From the NCBI GenBank assembly GCA_030145275.1, contig JAQYVV010000001.1, forward strand, positions 62,001-126,000: a stretch of 64,000 nt of DNA. Reading direction: 5' to 3'. The translations under genes and the position numbers were made by a program. Within the stretch, counting starts at the first letter, position 1, and each line of letters begins with the position of its first letter. Below the pieces are notes generated by a model. It was not told the origin of the DNA. It saw nothing but the letters and a program-made list of their open reading frames with translations, and did no database searches. This stretch comes from Desulfurivibrionaceae bacterium (GTDB lineage: Bacteria; Desulfobacterota; Desulfobulbia; Desulfobulbales; VMSU01). Below, piece by piece: positions 1 through 7,741 of this stretch.

Positions 1-1
1 G

Positions 2-271
2 GCGGACATAGAGTTAAATTTCAGCCCAGGAGAAATGGAAACCTTGTTCCAAGAAAACAAGATAATTAATGATTTTTGCTATCCGTCTCTATCCCTGAAA
101 TATATAAGGGAGAAATTAGGCACAAGTTCGCAAAAAAGGAAAACATTGACAATGTTCTCGGCAGCAGAGATACGGACAGCCTTCGAAGCAAAGGGGATCG
201 CCAGAAACTTTGTCGCAGATAAAAGCAATGTAACCTCAACAAGAGAGGCCATAGATGGGCAAATTCACTAA
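2..271 (+). CDS. Hypothetical protein, probably the C-terminal part of a gene starting before the window
   Basis: The reading frame is open from the left edge to a TAA at 269-271. An ATG at 35 exists, but the AGGAG before it is only two bases away, so the gene more likely begins outside the window. I do not recognise the product. The visible 89 residues contain no membrane segment or clear motif. Its last codons overlap the start of the next gene at 255, which suggests translational coupling within a compact, phage-like gene array. It lies on the island side of the tRNA-Arg/integrase junction, so it is probably part of the integrated element. Whether it is a true gene remains uncertain. Confidence 0.4.
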   Translation, partial: ADIELNFSPGEMETLFQENKIINDFCYPSLSLKYIREKLGTSSQKRKTLTMFSAAEIRTAFEAKGIARNFVADKSNVTSTREAIDGQIH

Positions 272-557
272 GCAGGCATATGAAGAATTTACGATAAGTG
301 CTGATTTCTCAAAAAACATGGCTTTGGGGGAAACTATAGTAAGTCAAACAGTCGGTGCGCTTGACGTTGACCTGGAAGATGTCAGCGATGTGGTCATTGA
401 CCAGGGGACCGTTGCAAATGATGGTGAGCATAAGGCAGTTTGCAGGGTCCGCGCAGGAGAAGAATTGAAATCACCTTATAAAATTACATTCAGGGTGACT
501 ACTTCCAGCGCACATAAGTGGGAACTGGATATTCAGATGAGGATAAAAGAATCGTAA
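255..557 (+). CDS. Small phage-like structural protein (possible fibre-tail adaptor type)
   Basis: The 100-residue product starts at an ATG preceded by GAGAGG at a normal distance. The N-terminal stretch around ISADFSKNMALGETIVS, followed by a beta-rich body ending in an Ig-like RVTTSSAHKWELDI segment, resembles small tailed-phage proteins that join tail and fibre modules, in which a DFS...L..GETI motif is common. That family link is from memory and not checked. It overlaps the end of the preceding frame by 17 bases. Together with the integrase downstream on the opposite strand, it indicates that the left 1.9 kb is a prophage or phage-derived island remnant whose bulk lies outside the window. 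Confidence 0.45.
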   Translation: MGKFTKQAYEEFTISADFSKNMALGETIVSQTVGALDVDLEDVSDVVIDQGTVANDGEHKAVCRVRAGEELKSPYKITFRVTTSSAHKWELDIQMRIKES

Positions 558-569
558 TTAAAAGGTGGT

Positions 570-680
570 TAGTGCCTTACAGATTGTTTTCTCGAAGTCT
601 TCGCTTATCTGTTTTTTAGAAAAGAATTTATAAGGCATTTATCCCCCCTCGGAGTCTTACGCGTACCTGTGGGGTGTTAG
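570..680. repeat. Family C type inverted-repeat element plus shared 3' module at the integrase stop
   Basis: TAGTGCCTTA at 570-579 is answered by TAAGGCA at 631-637, giving a small foldback. The adjoining 642-680, read on the minus strand, begins CTAACACCCCACAGG and continues into a GACTCCGAGGGGG module. Nearly the same string is found at 61182-61217 beside ispA. The integrase stop codon TAA (679-677) is the TAA of this repeat. A degenerate copy of the GGAGTC...GCTTACCT module sits at 593-610. Confidence 0.6.
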
Positions 681-1726
681 AACCCCAGTCCAGCTATTTT
701 GTCAACTGCTGCCGTCTTGTGTGAGTCAATAAGGTGTGAGTAGCGCATAACCATATCCATTGATTTATGACCAAGTATTTCAGCCAGAGTTCTGAGATCG
801 ACTCCTGCCATAATTAGGTAGGAGGCTGCCGTGTGCCTAAGGTCGTGCATGGTGAAATCTTGGAGTTCGGCATAACGGACTGCATTGTCAAAAGACCGTT
901 GGAAATAGCGGTTTGGTCGTTTTTTAACGTAGGCTGTGACATTCTCAGGAAGAAAAACCCAATCTTCTGGCTGCCAATTTTGAGGCTGGATTTGTAATAG
1001 GGCCGCAGCCGCCTTCTTGGAAAATGGGGCTCTCCTTGGCTCGGTTTTAGTTTCGGTCAGATCTGCGATAAAATTTTTAAAATCAACCTGTCCCCAGGTG
1101 ATGCCGGCTGCCTCGCTGGGTCGCATGCCGGAGTGGACTAAGAGCAATACATAAGCGTATAGCTTTTTGTTTCTGGACTCACAGCAGATATCCAGCAGTA
1201 TTTTTGCTTCAAGTTCGCTCAAAAAACGAGTGCGACCTCGGGCAACTGTCGGCTTTCTGATTTTTGTAACCGGGTTGGTAAGCTGTAAGCCCCAGTCCCT
1301 ATTGGCTACTGTGTAGATATGCGAAAGAAGGGCGAGTTCTTTCAAGATTGTTGAGGATGAGACGGTCTTTGCCCGTTTGTCTCGATAAGTTGCGACCTGC
1401 TCAGATGAGATACCGATTAAGGTTTGCCCTCTAAAAAATTTCCTGAGAGGTTTTTCTGAAACATTATCGCGATCACGGGTGTTAGGCTTTTTTTTGCTGG
1501 TAACCTCAACTAGATATCGGTCCAGAGCGCCAATGAAATCTCTGTCCCCAGGCGGGTCGTCACCAATATAGCCTCCATTACGTAGGGCTTCCTCCGTTTC
1601 CTCTGCCCACTCATGAGCCTCGGACAGCTTCTTAAAAGTCTGTGAAACCGAGGGGTGGCCTTTGACCCTAACCTTAGCTTTGTATACAACACCTTTGTTA
1701 CGCTGTCTTTTTTCAATTGTTGCCAT
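677..1726 (-). CDS. int: Tyrosine-type site-specific integrase of a tRNA-Arg island
   Basis: This is a 349-residue phage-family tyrosine recombinase. It has an N-terminal AP2-like/SAM-like arm-binding region (MATIEKRQRNKGVVYKAKV), a core-binding domain, and a C-terminal catalytic domain with the first arginine in SGMRPSEA, H294-x-x-R297 in MHDLRH, H320 in LGHKS and the nucleophile Y329 in MRYSHL. The frame is open 67 codons further upstream, but the ATG at 1726 is chosen because GGGAGG precedes it and the protein then starts like typical members. The gene lies directly downstream of tRNA-Arg on the same strand, the classic arrangement of an island integrated into a tRNA 3' end. The rest of the island would extend left of the window. 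Confidence 0.92.
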   Translation of the reverse strand: MATIEKRQRNKGVVYKAKVRVKGHPSVSQTFKKLSEAHEWAEETEEALRNGGYIGDDPPGDRDFIGALDRYLVEVTSKKKPNTRDRDNVSEKPLRKFFRGQTLIGISSEQVATYRDKRAKTVSSSTILKELALLSHIYTVANRDWGLQLTNPVTKIRKPTVARGRTRFLSELEAKILLDICCESRNKKLYAYVLLLVHSGMRPSEAAGITWGQVDFKNFIADLTETKTEPRRAPFSKKAAAALLQIQPQNWQPEDWVFLPENVTAYVKKRPNRYFQRSFDNAVRYAELQDFTMHDLRHTAASYLIMAGVDLRTLAEILGHKSMDMVMRYSHLIDSHKTAAVDKIAGLGF

Positions 1727-1852
1727 TGTTATCCTCCCGGAAACCGCCAAATTTTCTTGGGGACATTTTGGGGACACTTTTGGGGACAATTCTAAGCAAA
1801 TTGTAGCAAAAAGACAAGGTTTATTGACGACTACTGATGACTGAGGCAGAAA

Positions 1853-1893
1853 CAAAAAAGGCCAAAACCCCTTACTGCTGGTGGTTTTGGCCT
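1853..1893 (-). terminator. Rho-independent terminator of the tRNA-Arg gene
   Basis: A 10-bp perfect stem (1860-1869 with 1883-1892, GGCCAAAACC/GGTTTTGGCC) is followed on the minus strand by a run of six T. It lies between the tRNA 3' end and the integrase start, so it should stop tRNA transcription before int. Confidence 0.85.
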
Positions 1894-1901
1894 GTATTTG
1901 T

Positions 1902-1977
1902 TGGTGCCCCCGGCATGATTCGAACATGCGACACCAGGATTAGGAATCCTGTGCTCTATCCCCTGAGCTACGGGGGC
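1902..1977 (-). tRNA. tRNA-Arg (anticodon CCT)
   Basis: The minus strand folds as a complete cloverleaf. The acceptor is GCCCCCG/CGGGGGC with discriminator A and an encoded CCA (1904-1902). The D arm is GCTC...GAGC, the anticodon stem CAGGA/TCCTG carries the loop TTCCTAA (anticodon CCT), and the T arm contains GTTCGAATC. Minor arginine tRNA genes are common integration targets, which fits the adjacent integrase. The 3' part of this gene is the likely attachment-site core, and the matching direct repeat should lie at the far end of the island beyond position 1. Confidence 0.95.
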
Positions 1978-2331
1978 AAAATGATAATATGCCAATGTCA
2001 TAAGGGATATCAGTTTATTTAAGCAAAACTATTAACTGATTAAAAACAGGCTAAAAAGGTCCAAAAAATCTTTACAAATTACCCGCAGTTAAATCAGTCT
2101 TAATCCCTTAAAAGATGCGCCATTATATATTCAATATACACTGTTTTTTCAAGAGATAATAGTACCTCTGTTGAAATTAGTATACACATCCAATACACTC
2201 ATATTTCCTTTTACCTCCTTACTTATAATACAAAATTAAGGGTGTGTATCTGCCACATAAAATACTTCTGATACCGTTTCCGTCTATAGTGGCAGCAAAA
2301 CCCTTATTGGCTACTTGGTGAATGTCTGCAC
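1978..2331. other. AT-rich gap with one hairpin
   Basis: No gene is seen. Near the 3' end of the HD-GYP gene there is an interrupted hairpin: TAAGGGT (2237-2243) pairs with ACCCTTA (2300-2306), and inside it CTGCCAC (2250-2256) pairs with GTGGCAG (2289-2295). It may serve as a 3' end structure for the minus-strand gene. There is no long T run. Confidence 0.35.
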
Positions 2332-5028
2332 TCAAGAGCTACTTGATATGATTTCGAGTTTCTCAAGTTTGTTGATGGTGTATATTTGCTCCCGGATTAA
2401 ATCGACATGGGTAATTTCCACTCTAATTTCCGTATCACGGATACAGCTGAAGGCCTCTATCTGTTGGTTATCAAGCCCGAAATGTTCTTTTGCGACCATC
2501 GCAAAATCATTGCCATAAGCCCTAAACAGTAGGGTCTCAGGGAAATTAGCTTGCAGTTTGTTGGCAATTTCTTTCACAAGCTGATTGCCAGCTTTCCAGC
2601 CCCGCCGCTTGTTATATTCCGGCAGATTTTTCAGGTGTACGCTATGGAAACAATTGTAGTCATTTGTGCTTTGGTTGTTGCGCAGCACGATCTGTAGATA
2701 GTCCTCATTATACAGGCCAGTAAGTTTGTCGTTGAAAAAATAGGAAAAACGTCTTTTCTCCAGATCTGTTTTCGGAAGTTGGGATACGGTTGAAGGGATT
2801 TTTACATCCTGAAGACTTATGACAGCGGCCTTTACGACTTCGGGATGAAACTGGCTGCCGGCAAGAGACTGAAGCTCTACGATAGCTTCACTTATTTTTT
2901 CTCTCGATTTATAGATACGATTTGTTGTCATGGCATCAAAGGCATCGGCAACCGTCAGGATGCTTGAAAGAAGGGGAATCTCGTCACCTTTGAGATGGTC
3001 TGGATATCCTTTTCCATCATAGCGCTCATGATGATGTCGAATAATATCGGCTAGTTCCTTATACATATTGATTTTCGAAAGCATTTCATAGCCGGCAATG
3101 GCATGAATCTTAATAAGATCGTAATCAATGTCGGAAAGTTTACCTGGTTTTAAAAGCACGGAGTCAGGTGTGGCAATTTTACCGATATCATGCAGAACAG
3201 CAGCTTTTTGGAGCTTTCCTATCTCCTCTGCTTCTAATCTCATTTCTTTGGCAATCATCACAGAATAACAAGCTACTCGTGATGTATGTCCTGCAGTAAA
3301 GGTGTCACGATGCTCAATCATGTTCACCATGGAAAAAATTGTTTCTTCATAGTTGGCAGTACGCTCAAGCTCCAGCTTTGTGACTGCATCTTTCTGGTGG
3401 AAGGAATTAATTGCAAAGCCTATATCTCCGGCTAGTTCTTCCAGCATGGATATTTCTTCAGGTTCAAAACCCTCTTTACGACGGGTGTAGACGGTAAGGG
3501 CGCCAATGACATCACTCATGGAGTCAGTGCATAGAGGTAGTCCTATAATTGCATGTAATCCATCTTTTAGGCCCTCTTTTCGCCACGGGGTTACATCCTT
3601 GCTATCCGACCCCAATTCTTGGAGCACGGTCATGTTTTGCATTATGCATCTGGCTGTCGGACTTTGAGAAAAGGGAATTATAGGATCATCTATCACGAAG
3701 GGTGGCTCCTTCAAACATTCATCAGAAGCTTTAGGCGTATAGATTGTTTTGATAAGGTTATCATCGCGAAGGCCAATAAAGCAGAAACCATAACTTCCGT
3801 GTTGTGCCAGCCTTGCACAGGAATCTTTCAACAGACTTTCCAATGTCTGGGATGTTACTTGCAACTCGTTAGTGTCTGCAACGGTTTGCATGATCTCCCG
3901 AAGGTATTTCTCTTGCACCAGCAATGCGTTAATCTTTGCGGTCCGTTGCTCTACCTTGGCCTCCAGGGTTCTGTTTAACTCATCGACTTCGGCTTTTTTC
4001 TGGCGCAGGCTTCGATTCAGATAGAAAATGTACAATGTGATCGCAAGTGCTGCCACAACCGCTAAGGCAAGAAAAGCAATCTGCCTCCAGTATCGTCGTA
4101 AGACATCCCCAATGGTGAATTTACCGTAATCCTTGTATGGTCCGATTCGAAGTTCCAGCAGGCAATCATGAACAGGCTGGTAATTCAGAGGTATTGTCCA
4201 GCCTGCTGATTTACTTGCGATGGCAGCAGGATGGCCGGCATCCATCGCCATCAATGCGGAGGCCACAAGTCGTGAAAGCCTGATGGGTGTTGTTTGAAGA
4301 GCAGCTATGGGCCACTCTGGATAGAGATCCGTGCTGATCATGAACGGAAACTGCCCGACTTTTTGTTGATCAAAGACGTGCAACAGCTCAAGCTTGATCT
4401 TGCCTTCCCCAGCCATCCGCTCCAAGGTATCAGTGCGGACTGTCCCGCCATCAACATCACCATTGAGGACTGCATACACCACAGCATCATGGGTTGCGCC
4501 GTACCGTAGAGAGGCAAAATCCGCCAGAGGATCAATACCCTTTCGCTTGAATTCTCTCCAGGCCATGATCCAGCCTCCGAAAGAGCGGGAATCCACAGCC
4601 ATAAAGTCCTGGCCCCGGAGGTCTGCCAACTCTTTTAGGTCTTTTCTATCCGCCCGAGAAAAGATGACCCCCCCAAACGTTGTTGTCTGCTGACCAGGCA
4701 TATTCTGATTAATCAGAGTGGCTATTCGACTCAGGCCATAGAGTTTTTCAAGCTCCACATAAAAGGCGGAATTTGCCAAGACAAAATCTATCTCTTCTTC
4801 TTTAACAGCGGTATGGATTTCTTGAAAGCCAAGGGGGATTATTTCGAATTGGAAACCGTGAACAGAGGCAGTTAAATAGTCAGCGGTCTGGGACCATTTT
4901 TGCAGAGTATATGTTGGCCCACGCTTGGCCAAAACACCGATTTTGACAGTTTGCGCCCCCCACAACACACCTGTCTGAAGAAAGAAAAAAAAGATGAGAA
5001 TATAAATTCTTGTTTGAAGAAGGGGCAT
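2332..5028 (-). CDS. Periplasmic-sensor HD-GYP phosphodiesterase with GAF and degenerate GGDEF domains
   Basis: The 898-residue protein has a signal peptide, then a PhnD-like periplasmic substrate-binding domain (about 25-285). A membrane helix (about 308-328), a coiled coil, a GAF domain (about 390-545) and a complete HD-GYP domain follow; the HD-GYP domain shows HTSRVA, HDIGK, HHERYDGKGYP and DAFDAM. The last 140 residues begin like a GGDEF domain (DKLTGLYNEDYL), but the signature is YGNDF, so diguanylate cyclase activity is unlikely. Family knowledge predicts hydrolysis of cyclic di-GMP controlled by a phosphonate- or phosphite-like ligand or another anion outside the cell; the ligand is unknown. 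The start is supported by the signal peptide (MPLLQTRIYILIFFF). The gene stands alone. Confidence 0.88.
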   Translation of the reverse strand: MPLLQTRIYILIFFFFLQTGVLWGAQTVKIGVLAKRGPTYTLQKWSQTADYLTASVHGFQFEIIPLGFQEIHTAVKEEEIDFVLANSAFYVELEKLYGLSRIATLINQNMPGQQTTTFGGVIFSRADRKDLKELADLRGQDFMAVDSRSFGGWIMAWREFKRKGIDPLADFASLRYGATHDAVVYAVLNGDVDGGTVRTDTLERMAGEGKIKLELLHVFDQQKVGQFPFMISTDLYPEWPIAALQTTPIRLSRLVASALMAMDAGHPAAIASKSAGWTIPLNYQPVHDCLLELRIGPYKDYGKFTIGDVLRRYWRQIAFLALAVVAALAITLYIFYLNRSLRQKKAEVDELNRTLEAKVEQRTAKINALLVQEKYLREIMQTVADTNELQVTSQTLESLLKDSCARLAQHGSYGFCFIGLRDDNLIKTIYTPKASDECLKEPPFVIDDPIIPFSQSPTARCIMQNMTVLQELGSDSKDVTPWRKEGLKDGLHAIIGLPLCTDSMSDVIGALTVYTRRKEGFEPEEISMLEELAGDIGFAINSFHQKDAVTKLELERTANYEETIFSMVNMIEHRDTFTAGHTSRVACYSVMIAKEMRLEAEEIGKLQKAAVLHDIGKIATPDSVLLKPGKLSDIDYDLIKIHAIAGYEMLSKINMYKELADIIRHHHERYDGKGYPDHLKGDEIPLLSSILTVADAFDAMTTNRIYKSREKISEAIVELQSLAGSQFHPEVVKAAVISLQDVKIPSTVSQLPKTDLEKRRFSYFFNDKLTGLYNEDYLQIVLRNNQSTNDYNCFHSVHLKNLPEYNKRRGWKAGNQLVKEIANKLQANFPETLLFRAYGNDFAMVAKEHFGLDNQQIEAFSCIRDTEIRVEITHVDLIREQIYTINKLEKLEIISSSS

Positions 5029-5107
5029 GGCAGTTCATCTAACCTTCTGATTATGTTTATAGCTGCATAAGTTATTATAGGCATATAGTAGCCCGAATGA
5101 ACAATCA

Positions 5108-5321
5108 AATATTGATGGCGTCGCAAAAAGTACCCTAAAGGGCATAAATCCGATCTACTGCGATATAGGTTTCGGACAGACCTTCGGTTACCATATGTGT
5201 GGCCGAAGCCCTGTCCGAAATCTATATCTTGTATGTCGAACTTTCGAAGTCTCGCAAACTCGCTTATCTGTGCTTAGCCATCTTGGAGTTAATTAAGACT
5301 TTTTGCGAGAGCATCAATATT
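5108..5321. repeat. Family D inverted-repeat element with internal long hairpin
   Basis: Imperfect 24-bp termini at 5108-5131 and 5298-5321 (core TCGCAAAAAGT) face each other. Inside, ATAGGTTTCGGACAG and CTGTCCGAAATCTAT form a second strong hairpin with a CTTCGG/CCGAAG inner stem. A variant of the dispersed module (GAAGTCTCGCAAACTCGCTTATCT) lies near 5244-5270. It has no coding capacity. It is located between the divergently transcribed HD-GYP gene and the sulfur cluster. Confidence 0.6.
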
Positions 5322-5640
5322 GAACAATCAAAGTATTGGCACAATAAGATAATGCACACTTGCCGACAGTCCCAGGCACTCAGCGTATATCCCAGTATAC
5401 TGCAACATAAAGGTTGCTAAATCTTCCTTTCACCCCATCAGCCGCAACATAAATGTTGCGATCCTGGTCAGCATCAAGGTCACAGTTATCTATTTTAAAA
5501 CTAAAGACCATAATATGACCCTGCTAAGCTATTTATATTAATATGTAAATTATATTTCCCCAAAATCTTTCGCAGTTATGGAATGAATCATGCTGTAAGC
5601 CGTAGTTAATTCAAAACATACTTAGGGAGCACAGAAAAAA
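5322..5640. other. Upstream region of the sulfur cluster with two small hairpins
   Basis: No gene is seen. GCAACATAAAGGTTGC (5402-5417) and CGCAACATAAATGTTGCG (about 5441-5458) are two related hairpins. The last 130 bases are AT-rich and should carry the promoter of the 5641 operon, but I cannot assign -35/-10 or -24/-12 boxes with confidence. Confidence 0.3.
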
Positions 5641-6108
5641 TTGCGACACCTGAATATCCTGACTTTCATCACACTTTTTACCCTTGTTTTGACAGGACTG
5701 CCGTCTCCGTGCCATGCATTCCAGTCCCACCCAGCTCCGGAAGGGTTGTATGTCCACCAGATGTCCCACGTGCTTTTTATTGGAGCACTGGCTTATCTCT
5801 ATTGGCATCTTGGTAAGAGTTCTCTGATTGCCAGTCGCGGCTGGCATTACATGCGTCTCTTCTGTTTACTGTTTCTGGTCTGGAATTGCCTAACTTTTGC
5901 GGGCCATGCTTCATACTCCTATCTTTCGGTTGATGATTTTGTCAACATGGGGACCTGGCAATCTAAAATAGCCCTGCCTGTCACACCGCTCAAACTTTTA
6001 TACTATCTGACCAGATTTGAGCATTTAATCAGTGTACCAGCCATCTTTTGCCTTTTTATTGGTCTCCGACTGTTTTATCGAGAAGTCTGTGCGGAGGAAG
6101 AAAAATGA
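5641..6108 (+). CDS. Small membrane protein coupled to the sensor kinase
   Basis: The 155-residue product has a signal peptide or first helix (cleavage plausible after residue 26, CHA) and about three further hydrophobic segments. It starts with TTG, preceded by GGGAG about ten bases upstream; no ATG gives the signal peptide. It contains H39 and H43 (HQMSH) at the start of a helix, plus further histidines in or near membrane segments, which could bind haem or metal, though this is only a suggestion. The stop overlaps the ATG of the histidine kinase gene (ATGA), so the two are translationally coupled and the protein may be a sensory partner of the kinase. I do not recognise a named family. Confidence 0.65.
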   Translation: MRHLNILTFITLFTLVLTGLPSPCHAFQSHPAPEGLYVHQMSHVLFIGALAYLYWHLGKSSLIASRGWHYMRLFCLLFLVWNCLTFAGHASYSYLSVDDFVNMGTWQSKIALPVTPLKLLYYLTRFEHLISVPAIFCLFIGLRLFYREVCAEEEK

Positions 6109-7637
6109 TCAACCTGCCTCTTGTCCCGGCCATAATCGCTGACATTGGCGGCTCACTTATAGTTATTATAGTCGCATTCCTTTCCGCACAATACGCCTAC
6201 CGATTAACCAAGATTCAGCCTGAAAATTTTCTTTGGGGTTTCCTGTTTTATCTCTGCGTTGCCATGACCGCCTTTGCAACATCTCGCGGCGTCGGCCATA
6301 TCGTTCGCCAATTTCTTATTCTCTCTGGCAACGAAACAGCCTGGCGCACTCTCTCCCCCTTTTCCGGGGGCATCAACACACTTCTGATCACTTCAGCGGC
6401 TTCAGTCATAATATATTATCACAAATGGCTGGAAGCCTATGAGGCTATCCAAATAGAAGTAGGTAAACAGAAGGTTGCCAATGCAAAACTTGCCGAAACA
6501 GCGGAAGAACTTCATGAAATGAATCTGAACCTTGAAGAGATCGTAGAGATACGGACCCAGGATCTCTCCATATCCGAAAAAAAATTCCGCCATTTTTTTG
6601 AAAACTCAAAAGACATGGTCTACTTCTGCAACGATGGCGGCCAGGTGTCAGACATAAATCAAAGCGGTGTCGAAATGTTGGGCTATCAAGAACGCCCTGA
6701 CAAACTCGACCTCCACTCCTTTTTTAAAGATGTTGAAGACTTGGAAAAATATCTACAAACCCTTCACGACAATGGTTTTGTGCGTGACTTTGAGATAGAA
6801 ATGGAACGACAGGACGGCTCTCTCTGCCACGCTCTTTTGAGCGCCAATGCGATCTTAAACGAGAAGGGTGAAGTGGTTGGCTGCGAAGGTGTGGCCAAAG
6901 ATATGACTCGGATAAAAACAATTACAGACCAGTTGATCAGCCAAAGGAAAATGGCCTCGATTGGACAACTTGCCGCTGGCGTCGCCCACGAAATCAACAC
7001 GCCGCTGGGTATTATTCTCGGCTATTCGCAACTGATGCAAGATGATTTTTCTAAAGAGAGCGAAGAGCATCAGAACTTAAATGTCATAGAGCGCCAGACA
7101 AAAGCCTGCCAGAAAATCGTTGCCGATCTCCTGAAATTTTCCCGCCAGAGCGCCAGTGAAAAGGTACAGTTGCAACTCAATGATGTTATTGAGGATGTCA
7201 TTTCTGTTACAGAGCACTCCTTAAATATGGCCCATATTCACATAATCAAAGAGTTGGCAGCAGATTTACCACTGATATCAGGAGATCCAGAAAGACTTCG
7301 CCAGGTTCTTTTCAACCTGATCAATAATGCCCACCATGCCATAGGAGAAAATGGAAACGTAACCGTCTGCACTTCTGCTCCACCGGGAAATACGACCATA
7401 ACCTGTACTGTAACTGATACCGGCCGAGGGATTCCTGCCGAAATCCAGGACAAGATATTTGATCCTTTTTTCACAACGAAAGGGGTGGGACAAGGAACCG
7501 GGCTAGGTCTTTCGGTAACCTATGGAATTATTAACGATCATGATGGTTCAGTAATACTGGAAAGTCCCACCTCAAGTGGCAGCGGCACCTCCTTTCACCT
7601 TAGTTTTCCGATTCTCATTACAAAAACAAATATATGA
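6105..7637 (+). CDS. Membrane PAS-domain sensor histidine kinase
   Basis: The 510-residue kinase has about three N-terminal membrane helices (residues 8-110), a coiled coil, a PAS domain (about 155-280), a HisKA domain with the phospho-acceptor H295 in VAHEINTP, and a HATPase domain with N box [11 protein letters not shown]1 DTGRGIP and G2 GTGLGLS. The ATG at 6105 overlaps the previous stop and has a GAGGAAG ribosome site; an upstream frame extension to 6048 lies inside the previous gene and is rejected. A separate receiver gene 2.7 kb downstream in the same cluster (10297) is the obvious candidate partner. The gene probably senses a membrane or redox cue linked to sulfur metabolism, an inference from its neighbours. 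Confidence 0.9.
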   Translation: MINLPLVPAIIADIGGSLIVIIVAFLSAQYAYRLTKIQPENFLWGFLFYLCVAMTAFATSRGVGHIVRQFLILSGNETAWRTLSPFSGGINTLLITSAASVIIYYHKWLEAYEAIQIEVGKQKVANAKLAETAEELHEMNLNLEEIVEIRTQDLSISEKKFRHFFENSKDMVYFCNDGGQVSDINQSGVEMLGYQERPDKLDLHSFFKDVEDLEKYLQTLHDNGFVRDFEIEMERQDGSLCHALLSANAILNEKGEVVGCEGVAKDMTRIKTITDQLISQRKMASIGQLAAGVAHEINTPLGIILGYSQLMQDDFSKESEEHQNLNVIERQTKACQKIVADLLKFSRQSASEKVQLQLNDVIEDVISVTEHSLNMAHIHIIKELAADLPLISGDPERLRQVLFNLINNAHHAIGENGNVTVCTSAPPGNTTITCTVTDTGRGIPAEIQDKIFDPFFTTKGVGQGTGLGLSVTYGIINDHDGSVILESPTSSGSGTSFHLSFPILITKTNI

Positions 7638-7741
7638 AAAACACTGCACCCTTACTAAGAAATTTAACAAAAAGGAGGAAAAGAGCAAAAGGTGAAAGAA
7701 ACATAACGCTTAAAATCAACACAACCAGAGGGAGATATTTA

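Noticed and set aside
1837..2022. Short plus-strand frame across the tRNA
   Set aside because: It overlaps a complete tRNA gene and its terminator on the other strand.
3619..3978. 119-residue plus-strand reading frame inside the HD-GYP gene
   Set aside because: It is antisense to a clearly coding gene, has no ribosome site and a composition typical of a shadow frame.
5108..5321. Possible riboswitch or structured leader RNA upstream of the 5641 operon
   Set aside because: The strong pairing is accounted for by an inverted-repeat element with family D ends also found at 33437; no known riboswitch consensus (for example the GEMM cyclic-di-GMP type) was recognised.
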